The notes under the pieces were generated by a model. That model worked only from the letters and a program-made list of their open reading frames with translations, searched no databases and was not told the origin of the DNA. Source: Pseudomonas fluorescens (lineage in GTDB: Bacteria > Pseudomonadota > Gammaproteobacteria > Pseudomonadales > Pseudomonadaceae). From it: 64,000 nt of DNA. The stretch covers positions 1-64,000 of the forward strand of contig NZ_KZ478009.1 in assembly GCF_002837185.1 (NCBI RefSeq), written 5' to 3'. The position numbers and the translations under genes were made by a program. This document shows positions 6,643 to 15,197 of the stretch, one piece after another. Positions within the stretch are counted from its first letter, which is position 1. Every line of letters starts with the position of its first letter.

Positions 6643-8517
6643 ATGAAACGCCTGTACGTTGCACTGCTGCTTCTGCCTGCCTCGAACCTGCTCGCCGACA
6701 CCCGCGACCAGGCCTTGAAGCTCTCCGACGTGCTCATCAGCGCCAACCGCCAGGTACAGGCGCGTAACGACAGCAGCGCCGCCAACACCGTATTCACCCG
6801 CGCCGATATCGACCGCCTGCAGCCCGGCAGCGTCACCGACCTGCTCAGCCGCGTGCCCGGCGTGCAAGTGGCGCCCACCGGTGGCCGTGGCAGTCTGCCG
6901 GGCATCTACATTCGCGGTACAAAATCTGCGCAGAGTCTGGTGCTGGTGGACGGCCAGCGGATCGCCAATACCACCTCGGGCGACAGCGGCCTGCAATACC
7001 TCAACGTCGACCAGATCGAGCGTGTGGAAGTGCTGCGCGGCTCACGTTCGGTGATTTACGGCAGCGATGCGATTGGCGGGGTGATCCAGGTGTTTACCCG
7101 GCGCAACGCCGAGCAAGGCTTGCAACCGCGCTTGAAACTGGGCGTTGGCAGCAATCAGACCTGGGAGCGCAGCCTGGGCCTGTCGGGCGGCGATGAACAG
7201 ACGCGCTTCAACCTGGGCGCCAGCCTGGATGAAACGGCCGGCATCAACTCGACCCATCAGTCGTTTCCCAGCGACGGCGACCACGACGCCTACCGCAATC
7301 AGTCCCTGAGCCTGAACCTCAGCCACTCGTTCAGCGATGCGCTGGAGCTGGGCTTCAACCTCTTGGATAACCGCGGCAAGTCGGAGTACGACAACAGCTT
7401 CGGGCGCTACGACTTCGCTACCGGGCAAAGCTTCGGCCAGAAACCCTACACCGATTACACCGTCAGCAGCGCCAGCGGCTATGTCGCCGCCACCCTCAGC
7501 GAAGCCTGGCAGTCGCGCCTGGAGGTGGGCCACAGCGAAAACCGTGACACCAAGCGCGATACCCTCAGCGATGATTTCAGCGTGTTCAACACCTACCGCG
7601 ATTCGGTCAACTGGCAGAACGACCTGACGCTGAACGAGCGCAACAGCCTGATCGTCGGTGGCGACTGGTACCAAGACCGCTTCCACGGTTCCACCGCGTT
7701 TACCGAAGACAGTCGCTGGAACCGTGCCGCTTTCGTGCAGCATCGCTTTCATGCTCAATGGTTTTCCACCGAACTGGGCCTGCGCCGCGACCAGAACCAG
7801 CAGTTCGGCGGTCAGAACAGCTGGAGCGGCACCCTGACAGTGCCGATCAACCCTGACAATGACGTGTTGTTCAGCTACAGCGAAGGCTTGCGTGCGCCAA
7901 CCTTCAACGATCTCTATTACCCCGACACGCAGTACAGCAATCCCAACCTGCAGCCTGAGACGTCAAAAAGCTACGAGGTGCAATGGCGCAGCCAACTGGC
8001 GCAGAGCACGCGCCTGGAAGCCTCGCTGTACCGCACCGACCTGAGCGATGCGATCATCCTCGACGCAGGCAAGCCTCAGAACGTAGCGTCGGCGCGAATC
8101 AATGGTGTTGAAGCGGCGCTCAAACAAGAGTTGTTTGGCTGGCAGGGCAACCTGGGCGTGTCGCTGATCGACCCGCGTGACCGCGACAGCGGCCATACCC
8201 TGGCGCGTCGCGCACGGCGCACGTTGAACCTGGACCTGGATCGGCAGTTCGATAAGGTCGGTGTGGGCGCGAGCTGGCAGGCGATCAGCAGCAGTTACGA
8301 TGACGAAGCCAATCGTAATCGTCTGGGCGGGTATGCGTTGCTGGGGCTGCGCAGCCGTTGGGCGTTGAACCGCGAAGTTTCGTTGTCGCTGAAGGTCGAT
8401 AACGTGCTGGACACGTCTTATGCGCGGGCGAAGTACAGCTACCTCGAGGGGTATCAGAATTATCGCGAAGCAGGCCGGACGTGGATGCTCGGGGTGACCT
8501 GGGCACCTGAGATTTGA
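6643..8517 (+). CDS. btuB: TonB-dependent vitamin B12 receptor
   Basis: 624 residues, close to E. coli BtuB. It imports cobalamin across the outer membrane using TonB energy. The start at 6643 was chosen because it begins a signal peptide (MKRLYVALLL..., cleavage after Ala18). The 26 upstream in-frame codons are translated REPIN sequence. A TonB-box-like stretch (LSDVLISA, 27-34) is followed by the plug domain (LLSRVPGVQVAPTGGRG, IYIRGTKSAQ, RGSRSVIYGSDAIGGVIQ) and a 22-strand-type barrel rich in Tyr/Trp. The last residue is Ile rather than the usual Phe. It faces btuF, the periplasmic partner. No cobalamin riboswitch fits in the short upstream gap. Confidence 0.92.
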   Translation: MKRLYVALLLLPASNLLADTRDQALKLSDVLISANRQVQARNDSSAANTVFTRADIDRLQPGSVTDLLSRVPGVQVAPTGGRGSLPGIYIRGTKSAQSLVLVDGQRIANTTSGDSGLQYLNVDQIERVEVLRGSRSVIYGSDAIGGVIQVFTRRNAEQGLQPRLKLGVGSNQTWERSLGLSGGDEQTRFNLGASLDETAGINSTHQSFPSDGDHDAYRNQSLSLNLSHSFSDALELGFNLLDNRGKSEYDNSFGRYDFATGQSFGQKPYTDYTVSSASGYVAATLSEAWQSRLEVGHSENRDTKRDTLSDDFSVFNTYRDSVNWQNDLTLNERNSLIVGGDWYQDRFHGSTAFTEDSRWNRAAFVQHRFHAQWFSTELGLRRDQNQQFGGQNSWSGTLTVPINPDNDVLFSYSEGLRAPTFNDLYYPDTQYSNPNLQPETSKSYEVQWRSQLAQSTRLEASLYRTDLSDAIILDAGKPQNVASARINGVEAALKQELFGWQGNLGVSLIDPRDRDSGHTLARRARRTLNLDLDRQFDKVGVGASWQAISSSYDDEANRNRLGGYALLGLRSRWALNREVSLSLKVDNVLDTSYARAKYSYLEGYQNYREAGRTWMLGVTWAPEI

Positions 8518-8535
8518 GTTGTCTGAAGCGGCGTC

Positions 8536-8603
8536 ATCGCAGGCAAGCCAGCTCCCACATTTGACATGCATTCCCCTGTGGGAGCTGGCTTGCCTGCGAT
8601 AGC
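8536..8603. repeat. REPIN (GTGGGAGCTGGCTTGC family)
   Basis: An inverted pair: ATCGCAGGCAAGCCAGCTCC begins at 8536 and the complementary arm runs 8577-8600, followed by AGC. It is a different sequence class from the 6517 element. It lies between the converging btuB and btuF genes, where the hairpin could also end transcription from both sides. Confidence 0.9.
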
Positions 8604-8607
8604 GATG

Positions 8608-9393
8608 TCAGAGGTTCGGCGCAATCACCTGACACAACCGCGCCACCGCCTCCAGCATCTGCCCACTGGGCCGCTCCAGGCCCTTGTCCGGTACCAACCG
8701 AACGCGCTCGAACAGGGTCGGCCAGACCTTCCAGGCCTCGCGCTGCGCCTGATCGCCTACCAGGATCAGTTGCGGATCACGCTGCAACACTGACTCGATA
8801 CTGACCTGCGGCGCTGGCAGCTTGAGGTCGTCGAACACATTACGCGCCCCGCACACTTTCAACGCATCACTGATGATCTGCTCACCGCCCACGGTGTACA
8901 GCGGTTGGTTCCAGACCTGGTAAAACACGCGCAACGGCTCGGCGCGCTGATAGCGCTGGCGCAGTTCGGCGAGGCGCCGGCGCAGTTGGTCGGCCAACCC
9001 CAGGCCGGTGTCGGCTCGGCCCAATTGCTCGGCAATGGCCTGGACCTGGCGGGTCAATTGTTCGAGGTTATGGGGTTCGGCAACGTACACCGGGACATTC
9101 AGGCGCTGCAACTGCTCGCGCTGGGCCGGGCCGACGCTGCCGGGCCACAGCAGGATCAGGTCGGGCTTGAGGCTGAGCAGACGCTCCATGTCCAACTGGC
9201 CGTAACGCCCCACCGACGGCACGTTAACCAGCGCCGCCGGACGGTCGCCGCCATCGAGCACACCGACCACTAAGCCAGCGGCACCCAATTCGACCACGAT
9301 TTCAGAGAGCGACGGCGCTAGACTGACAACGCGCTCGACCGCCCAGACCTGAGTGCTGAACACCAGCAGCAGCGCCAGCCAGTGGCGTCTCAT
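8608..9393 (-). CDS. btuF: Periplasmic cobalamin-binding protein
   Basis: 261 residues with a Sec signal peptide (cleavage near Ala18, QVWA|VERVV). The sequence has the class III binding-protein pattern of BtuF/FhuD: RVVSLAPSLSEIVVELGA at the start of the mature chain, then PSVGRYGQLDMERLLSLKPDL. It should catch cobalamin released by BtuB and hand it to an inner-membrane ABC transporter; btuC and btuD are not in the window. The start overlaps the end of the upstream membrane protein gene by four bases (ATGA), so ribA, the membrane protein and btuF may be one transcript. A haem- or siderophore-binding role is the alternative, but the btuB neighbour favours B12. Confidence 0.88.
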   Translation of the reverse strand: MRRHWLALLLVFSTQVWAVERVVSLAPSLSEIVVELGAAGLVVGVLDGGDRPAALVNVPSVGRYGQLDMERLLSLKPDLILLWPGSVGPAQREQLQRLNVPVYVAEPHNLEQLTRQVQAIAEQLGRADTGLGLADQLRRRLAELRQRYQRAEPLRVFYQVWNQPLYTVGGEQIISDALKVCGARNVFDDLKLPAPQVSIESVLQRDPQLILVGDQAQREAWKVWPTLFERVRLVPDKGLERPSGQMLEAVARLCQVIAPNL

Positions 9394-9809
9394 CCCAGCT
9401 GACGCGGAATGCGATAGAGGTAAAACAGCACCGTCGTCGACAGCGCCAGCAAGAACAGCGGCACCGCTTCCAGGCCGACGAACACCGCCAACGCGCCGAT
9501 CCAGGCCGGTAGCGCAGCCACCAGCAAGGCCGTGCGTCGGCGCGCCGCAAGGGTGATCCAGGCGGCGGGCTCTTCGGCAGTATCGAGGGCTTTGGACGTG
9601 GCGATCAGCGCGTGTTTATAGCCATGAAAATAACGCAGGCTGAGAAACATCGAGGCCACGCCGGCGATAAACAACGGCATGGCCAGTACGGGAAGCAAGG
9701 ACCCGGCACGGCCGAACACCAGGTTGATCACAAACAATGGGAGCAATGCCAGGGCCAGGTACTGCCACCAGTTGAAGGACAGTCGCCGTTTCACCTGGCC
9801 GCGGGTCAC
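9390..9809 (-). CDS. Small inner-membrane protein of unknown function
   Basis: 139 residues with about four hydrophobic segments (near 14-32, 37-57, 90-108 and 110-133) and a basic N-terminus. I recognise no enzymatic motif. It begins at GTG and overlaps the ribA stop by four bases, and its own stop overlaps the btuF start, so it is coupled to both. Position hints at a link with vitamin transport or metabolism, but that is only context. Confidence 0.75.
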   Translation of the reverse strand: MTRGQVKRRLSFNWWQYLALALLPLFVINLVFGRAGSLLPVLAMPLFIAGVASMFLSLRYFHGYKHALIATSKALDTAEEPAAWITLAARRRTALLVAALPAWIGALAVFVGLEAVPLFLLALSTTVLFYLYRIPRQLG

Positions 9810-10423
9810 GCGCGGTCGGCCTCGCCCTGATGCTCGTTGCCCATCATGTGGTCGAGCTTGCTGGCTTTGGTGGCCAGGTACAGTTTGTTATGCGGGTTGT
9901 GCCCGGTATGCAGCGGCACGCGCTCGGCCACAGTGATGCCCATTTCGGTCAAGGCTTTGACCTTGCGCGGGTTGTTGGTCATCAGGCGCAGCGACTTCAC
10001 GCCCAGATGCTCGAGCATCGGCAGGCAGATGGCGTAGTCACGCTGGTCGGCGGCAAAGCCCAGGCGCTCGTTGGCCTCCACGGTGTCGGCACCGCCATCT
10101 TGCAATTCATAGGCGCGGATCTTGTTCAGCAGGCCGATGCCACGGCCTTCCTGACGCAAGTAAAGCAGCACGCCACGGCCCTCACGGGCGATAGCCTGCA
10201 ACGCGGCTTCCAATTGCGAACCGCAGTCGCAACGCTGGCTGAACAGCGCGTCGCCGGTCAGGCATTCGGAATGCACGCGGCCCAGCACCGCTGCACCATC
10301 AGCGATATCGCCCAGGCTGAGCACAACGTGCTCGCGCCCGGTGGCCTCTTCGAGAAAGCCATGCATGGTGAATGTGGCAAAGGGGGTAGGCAGCTTGGAA
10401 GCGGCGACGAAAACGACGGGCAC
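9806..10423 (-). CDS. ribA: GTP cyclohydrolase II
   Basis: 205 residues. It opens GTP to 2,5-diamino-6-ribosylamino-pyrimidinone 5'-phosphate, formate and diphosphate, the first step toward riboflavin. The zinc ligands Cys54, Cys65 and Cys67 (HSECLTGDALFSQRCDC) are in the same positions as in E. coli RibA. RQEGRGIGL follows, and Tyr105 is the probable catalytic residue. The start is GTG with AGGAG seven bases ahead. This stand-alone enzyme matters because the RibA-like half of the ribBA product in this window has lost its zinc ligands. Confidence 0.96.
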   Translation of the reverse strand: MPVVFVAASKLPTPFATFTMHGFLEEATGREHVVLSLGDIADGAAVLGRVHSECLTGDALFSQRCDCGSQLEAALQAIAREGRGVLLYLRQEGRGIGLLNKIRAYELQDGGADTVEANERLGFAADQRDYAICLPMLEHLGVKSLRLMTNNPRKVKALTEMGITVAERVPLHTGHNPHNKLYLATKASKLDHMMGNEHQGEADRA

Positions 10424-10552
10424 CGTGTGCTCCTGATTTCAGATTTCACAGAGGCAGGCATTGTAACAGCCTGTTCCTACACACGCTTAAGCTGAATTAT
10501 CGCTGATAAAGATCAATGCGTTCGATTGGCCTTCGGCTTGGTTCTATGCAGG

Positions 10553-11278
10553 TCAGAACGGATACGGCTGCTTCCAGCGTTGAAAGATCGGTTTCAACTC
10601 GCCGGTTTTCACCAGCACGCCCATGCGCTGGTCATACAAGGTCCTCAGTATCTGCCCACGTTCGTTATCGGCAAAGCCTATGTAGAGCGGCAGTTGCGCG
10701 AGGTGGGTGAGTGTGAACCGCGACGGATCAGCGGCCTGACTGAGCACATACTCGGCTTCGGTGCGCGACTCGATGTAGAAGTCTGCATGGCCATGCTGCA
10801 GCATCGACAGGATACCGTCGCGGCGCTGGACCTGGTTGAAGCGACGCACGTTCGGCAGGTATTTCTCGTATTTGTAGCCACGCACCCAGGCCAGGCGGTA
10901 ATCGCCGAGCGTCGCCAGGCTCGGCGTGGGCATCGTTACCAGGCCAAGGGCGTAGATCTGATCGGAGTCAAAGTGCCAGCGCGGATAAAGCACGTGCTCA
11001 GCTTCGTCGCGGTAGGAACCGACCCAACCGTCAACCTCGCCGCGCTGGGCCAAGCCGACCGAGCGGGTATAGGGCGCGCTGCGGATTTGCAGGGCGACGC
11101 CGGCCGGTTCGAAAACCCGACGTAACACGTCCCAGGCCAGGCCGCTGCCATCATTGTTGGTGTAGTCGCTCCACTCTTCGCTGACCAATATGATCTTGCC
11201 GGGCACTGGGGCTTCATGCGCCTGAAGCACAGTGGAAAAGACACACAGCATGATCGGCAGCCAGCGGCGCACACTCAT
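10553..11278 (-). CDS. Periplasmic solute-binding protein, family 3
   Basis: 241 residues with a signal peptide (cleavage near Ala20, VLQA|HEAPV). The mature chain has the amino-acid-binding SBP_bac_3 pattern: ILVSEEWSDYTNNDGSGLAWDV, shown here as ILVSEEWSDY then GLAWDVLRRVFEPAGV, followed by a Tyr/Arg ligand region. No permease or ATPase gene is adjacent, so it may be an orphan binding protein or a sensor-like one. It sits between thiL and ribA, where I recall pgpA in other pseudomonads. Confidence 0.8.
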   Translation of the reverse strand: MSVRRWLPIMLCVFSTVLQAHEAPVPGKIILVSEEWSDYTNNDGSGLAWDVLRRVFEPAGVALQIRSAPYTRSVGLAQRGEVDGWVGSYRDEAEHVLYPRWHFDSDQIYALGLVTMPTPSLATLGDYRLAWVRGYKYEKYLPNVRRFNQVQRRDGILSMLQHGHADFYIESRTEAEYVLSQAADPSRFTLTHLAQLPLYIGFADNERGQILRTLYDQRMGVLVKTGELKPIFQRWKQPYPF

Positions 11279-11333
11279 TGTGAGGGGCTTCCTACGTGGA
11301 GATATTCATATGAAGGGTAGCGCAGGACGCCAG

Positions 11334-12299
11334 CTACGGCAGCTCGCGAAAATGCTGATAGCCGCGCACGACCGGTGTAATGTCTTGGCCATGCGCGTCG
11401 AGCAGTGTCACGCCCTGCCCCGCTTCGACCCGACCGATCACATGAACCGGCCAGCCGCCGGCCCGCAACGATGCCAGTTCGGCCGGCGGCAAGGTGAACA
11501 GCAGCACATAGTCATCGCCGCCACTCAATGCGGCTACGTGAGCCTCGTCGCGATCGACAAACGCCAGCAATGCCGCAGACAACGGCAAGGTGTCGCGTTC
11601 GATCAACAGGCTGACAGCCGATGCCCTGGCGATATGCCCGCAATCGGCCAGCAGCCCGTCGGAGATATCCATGGCCGAAGTCGCTTTACCCCGCAGCGCC
11701 AGCCCCAAGGCCAGCTGCGGTTGCGGTGACCAGTAGTGGGCGAGCAGCGGCTCGGCGATGGCCGCTTGCGCGCTGCGCTGGCCCAATACCAGCGGCAAGG
11801 CACCGGCCGCGTTGCCCAATTCGCCACCGACACACAGCAAATCACCTGGCCGTGCACCGCCGCGCGTCAAGGCCAGCCCGGCCGGCACGCGACCGAATAC
11901 GGTCAAGGTCAGGCTCAGCGGCCCGCGCGTGGTATCGCCGCCCACCAGGCCCACACCGCAGCGTAGCGCCATGGCGTTCAAACCTTGGGCATAGCGTTGC
12001 AACCAGTCGGCTTCGACGGCCGGCGTGGTCAGGGCAAGGGTAAACGCGAGGGGATGGGCGCCCATGGCGGCCAGGTCGCTCACCGCCACGGCCAGCGAGC
12101 GCTGGCCGAGCAGGAACGGGTCACACGGGTCGGCAAAATGTACGCCGGCCACTAACGTGTCAGTGGAGACTGCCAGTTGCTCCCCGGCGGGGAGCGCCAG
12201 CAAGGCGCAGTCGTCGCCGATCCCCAGTGCAATGCCTTCGCCGCCTTGCGCGCAGGGCGCGGCGGCGAAATAGTTGCGGATCAGCTCGAACTCACCCAT
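11334..12299 (-). CDS. thiL: Thiamine-monophosphate kinase
   Basis: 321 residues. It phosphorylates thiamine monophosphate to the active cofactor ThDP, used for instance by Dxs in this window. ThiL landmarks are present: Asp29-Asp30 in GIGDDCALL, STDTLVAGVHF at 45-55, SDLAAMGA at 74-81, then VGGDTTRGP and MDISDGL for nucleotide and magnesium binding. It lies 18 bases after nusB in the rib-nusB-thiL order usual for gammaproteobacteria. The following pgpA gene expected in many relatives is absent. Confidence 0.95.
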   Translation of the reverse strand: MGEFELIRNYFAAAPCAQGGEGIALGIGDDCALLALPAGEQLAVSTDTLVAGVHFADPCDPFLLGQRSLAVAVSDLAAMGAHPLAFTLALTTPAVEADWLQRYAQGLNAMALRCGVGLVGGDTTRGPLSLTLTVFGRVPAGLALTRGGARPGDLLCVGGELGNAAGALPLVLGQRSAQAAIAEPLLAHYWSPQPQLALGLALRGKATSAMDISDGLLADCGHIARASAVSLLIERDTLPLSAALLAFVDRDEAHVAALSGGDDYVLLFTLPPAELASLRAGGWPVHVIGRVEAGQGVTLLDAHGQDITPVVRGYQHFRELP

Positions 12300-12317
12300 C
12301 GAGGACTCAAGCGCGAC

Positions 12318-12818
12318 TTAGCGCTTGTGTTCCTTCACTTCGGCTTCACGCAGGCGCGGGGCCAGCTTGTCGAGCACGCCATTGACGAACTTGTGGCCGT
12401 CGGTCGAACCGTAGACTTTCGCCAGTTCGATGCCTTCGTTGATCACCACGCGGTACGGTACGTCGACGCGCTTGAGCAGTTCCCAAGTGGACAGGCGCAG
12501 CACGGCCAGTTCAACCGGGTCCAGCTCCTCGAGGGTCAGGTCCAGGCAGGGTGCCAAAGCCTTGTCGATCTCGTCCAGGTTGGCCGGCACACCGTGCAGG
12601 ATGTCGTGGAAGTAGCTCTGGTCGGCGAAGGTGAAATCGTTATCGACGCGAAATTGCGCTTCGATTTCGTTCAGCGCAGTGCCGGCCATGTGGCGCTGGT
12701 ACAGCGCCTGGGTCGCCAGCTGGCGCGCCGCACGACGCTTTTCGCTTTTCGAAGGCTTGCCGGCGTCGGCTGGACGCTCGTCGCGCGGGTTGAAACGATC
12801 GCTCTCGTCGGAAATCAC
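12318..12818 (-). CDS. nusB: Transcription antitermination factor NusB
   Basis: 166 residues. NusB binds boxA RNA with S10 (NusE) and supports antitermination of rRNA operons. The all-helical NusB pattern is visible (ARQLATQALYQRHMAGTAL, LTLEELDPVELAVLRLSTWEL, VINEGIELAKVYGS). It has a longer charged N-terminus (about 25 residues) than E. coli NusB, as usual in pseudomonads. The start is GTG and overlaps the ribH stop by four bases (GTGA), so translation is coupled. Confidence 0.96.
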   Translation of the reverse strand: MISDESDRFNPRDERPADAGKPSKSEKRRAARQLATQALYQRHMAGTALNEIEAQFRVDNDFTFADQSYFHDILHGVPANLDEIDKALAPCLDLTLEELDPVELAVLRLSTWELLKRVDVPYRVVINEGIELAKVYGSTDGHKFVNGVLDKLAPRLREAEVKEHKR

Positions 12819-13291
12819 TTGGCCTCCAACTGCGACAGCAGGCTGACCATTTCCAGGGCGGACAGGGCAGCTTCAGCGCCTTTGTTACCGGCCTTGGTGC
12901 CGGAACGTTCGATGGCTTGCTCGATGGAATCAACGGTCAGCACGCCGAAAGCGACGGGCACGCCAAACTCCATGGACACCTGGGCCAGGCCCTTGGTGCA
13001 TTCGCCGGCCACGTATTCGAAGTGCGGGGTACCGCCACGAATGACCGCGCCCAGGGCGATGATTGCCGCGTATTCACCCTGCTGGGCAACTTTTTGCGCA
13101 ACCAGTGGAATTTCGAAGGCGCCAGGGGCACGGATAAGGGTGATGTCGCTCTCGCTCACACCGTGGCGAACCAGGGCGTCAACGGCACCGCTTACCAGGC
13201 TTTCAACCACGAAGCTGTTGAAGCGGCCAACCACCAGGGCATAGCGGCCTTTGGGGGCGATGAAGGTACCTTCGATGGTCTTCAGGGTCAT
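12815..13291 (-). CDS. ribH: 6,7-dimethyl-8-ribityllumazine synthase
   Basis: 158 residues. It joins the ribB product (dihydroxybutanone phosphate) with the pyrimidine from RibD to form lumazine, the substrate of riboflavin synthase. Family motifs are RYALVVGRFNSFV, IRAPGAFEIPLVAQK and ALGAVIRGGTPHFEYV. It probably forms a 60-mer or decamer shell. An 88-base gap separates it from ribBA. I saw no FMN riboswitch signature in that gap. Confidence 0.96.
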   Translation of the reverse strand: MTLKTIEGTFIAPKGRYALVVGRFNSFVVESLVSGAVDALVRHGVSESDITLIRAPGAFEIPLVAQKVAQQGEYAAIIALGAVIRGGTPHFEYVAGECTKGLAQVSMEFGVPVAFGVLTVDSIEQAIERSGTKAGNKGAEAALSALEMVSLLSQLEAK

Positions 13292-13379
13292 TCGACAAAT
13301 CTCTTAAAGAGCCGGGACGCGAAAAGTGCGTCCCTCAGTGATGATTTAACCGCGAACAAGGGGCAAAAATCGCCAGCCT

Positions 13380-14471
13380 TTATTCGGAGGGCACGTATTC
13401 TACAACTTCCAGGTCGAATCCGGATATCGCATTAAATTTCATCGGTGCGCTCATCAGGCGCATTTTGCGTACACCGAGGTCGCGCAGGATCTGCGAACCG
13501 GCACCGACGATGCTGTAGGTAGTCGGTTTTTTCACCGGCACGTGGTCGGCTGTTTCGCGGATATGCGCCAGCAGTACATCGCCATCCAGCGGGTGGCCAA
13601 GCAACAGCACCACGCCACTGCCCGCCTCGGAAACCGCGGCCATGGCGGCGCGCAGGCTCCAACGCCCGGGTTGCTTGACCATCAACAGGTCGCGTAGCGG
13701 GTCCATGTTGTGCACGCGCACCAGGGTCGGCTCTTCGGCGCAGATGGTGCCCAGGGTCAGGGCCATGTGCACATCGCCTTCCACTGAATCACGGTAGGTC
13801 ACCAGATTGAATTGGCCCAGTTCGCTGTCCAGCGGCTGCTCGGCAATCCGCTGAACGGTACGTTCGTGGATCATGCGGTAGTGGATCAGGTCGGCAATGG
13901 TGCCGATCTTGAGGTTGTGTTCGGCGGCAAAGGCTTCGAGCTCACTGCGACGGGCCATGGTGCCGTCGTCGTTCATCACCTCGCAGATCACTCCGCTGGG
14001 CTCGAACCCGGCCATGCGCGCCAGATCGCACGCGGCTTCGGTGTGACCGGCACGCGCCAGGGTGCCGCCCGGCTGGGCCATCAAAGGGAAGATGTGGCCC
14101 GGGCTGACGATGTCTTCGGCCTTGGCGTCTTTCGCAGCGGCGGCCTGCACGGTGCGGGCGCGGTCAGCGGCGGAAATGCCGGTGGTGACGCCGGTGGTGG
14201 CTTCAATCGATACGGTGAACTTGGTACCAAACCCCGAGCCATTGCGCGGCGCCATCAGCGGCAGCTTGAGCAATTCGCAGCGTTCACGGCTCATGGGCAT
14301 GCAGATCAGCCCACGGGCGTGCTTGGCCATGAAGTTGATGTGCTCGGGCTTGCACGCCTCGGCGGCCATGATGATGTCGCCTTCATTCTCGCGATCTTCG
14401 TCATCCATCAGGATGACCATCTTGCCTTGGCGGATGTCTTCAACCAGTTCTTCGATGCTATTGAGCGCCAC
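13380..14471 (-). CDS. ribBA: 3,4-dihydroxy-2-butanone-4-phosphate synthase with degenerate RibA-like half (RibBX type)
   Basis: 363 residues. The N-terminal half is an intact RibB: the acidic loop DDEDRENEGD at 23-32 and HTEAACDLARMAG, needed to turn ribulose 5-phosphate into dihydroxybutanone phosphate. The C-terminal half aligns with GTP cyclohydrolase II but lacks the three zinc Cys (VHNMDPLRDLL stands where HSECLTGD should be) and the RQEGRGIG motif (LLGHPLDGD instead). Such fusions have been called RibBX. The missing activity is covered by ribA at 9806. The start is GTG. The gene is 15 bases downstream of riboflavin synthase. Confidence 0.93.
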   Translation of the reverse strand: MALNSIEELVEDIRQGKMVILMDDEDRENEGDIIMAAEACKPEHINFMAKHARGLICMPMSRERCELLKLPLMAPRNGSGFGTKFTVSIEATTGVTTGISAADRARTVQAAAAKDAKAEDIVSPGHIFPLMAQPGGTLARAGHTEAACDLARMAGFEPSGVICEVMNDDGTMARRSELEAFAAEHNLKIGTIADLIHYRMIHERTVQRIAEQPLDSELGQFNLVTYRDSVEGDVHMALTLGTICAEEPTLVRVHNMDPLRDLLMVKQPGRWSLRAAMAAVSEAGSGVVLLLGHPLDGDVLLAHIRETADHVPVKKPTTYSIVGAGSQILRDLGVRKMRLMSAPMKFNAISGFDLEVVEYVPSE

Positions 14472-14486
14472 GCGGCACCCCCTTGG

Positions 14487-15149
14487 TCAGGATTTCAGGT
14501 AGCCGTTAGCGGCCAGAAAACTTTCGGTGATGTTGCCTGATGCAGGCTCTGCGGCCTTTTCGCCCATCAACAGGCGCTCCAGGTAACGGGCAAGCAAGTC
14601 CACTTCCAGGTTCACCCGCCGGCCTGGCTGGTAGGAGGCCATGATGGTTTCGCTGAGGGTGTGGGGAATGATGGTCAGTTCGAATTCGGCGCCATTGACG
14701 GCGTTCACGGTCAGGCTGGTGCCGTCGACGGTGATCGAGCCTTTATGGGCGATGTACTTGGCCAGCTCTTTCGGCGCACGGATACGAAATTCCACGGCGC
14801 GTGCGTTTTCGCTACGGGCCACCACTTCGCCAACGCCGTCGACATGGCCGCTGACCAGGTGGCCGCCCAGGCGCGTGGTCGGCGTCAGGGCTTTTTCCAG
14901 GTTGACCGGGCTGCCGGCCGCAAGATCGCTCATTGCAGTGCAGTCCAGGGTCTCGCGGCTGACATCGGCGGCAAAGCCATTACCCGGCAGCTCGACGACG
15001 GTCAGGCACACACCGCTGACGGCGATGCTGTCGCCCAGCTTGACGTCGCCCAGGTCGAGCTTGCCGGTTTCAACCAGCAGGCGAATGTCGCCGCCTTTGG
15101 GGGTCATTGCACGGATGCTGCCGATGGACTCGATAATACCGGTGAACAT
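14487..15149 (-). CDS. ribE: Riboflavin synthase, alpha chain
   Basis: 220 residues made of two tandem lumazine-binding domains. It starts MFTGIIESIG, with the second repeat from about residue 98 (GGHLVSGHVDGVGEV). The homotrimer dismutates two lumazines to riboflavin and the RibD product. A good AGGAGAACGAC ribosome site precedes the ATG. In Pseudomonas nomenclature it is often called ribC. It lies in the ribD-ribE-ribBA-ribH order. Confidence 0.96.
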   Translation of the reverse strand: MFTGIIESIGSIRAMTPKGGDIRLLVETGKLDLGDVKLGDSIAVSGVCLTVVELPGNGFAADVSRETLDCTAMSDLAAGSPVNLEKALTPTTRLGGHLVSGHVDGVGEVVARSENARAVEFRIRAPKELAKYIAHKGSITVDGTSLTVNAVNGAEFELTIIPHTLSETIMASYQPGRRVNLEVDLLARYLERLLMGEKAAEPASGNITESFLAANGYLKS

Positions 15150-15197
15150 GTCGTTCTCCTGAAAGCGGGGGGCTGACGCTCAAGCGCAGGCCCGGAA

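Noticed and set aside
13292..13379. Possible FMN riboswitch before ribH or elsewhere in the rib cluster
   Set aside because: None of the rib gaps shows the conserved RFN sequence blocks or has enough length.
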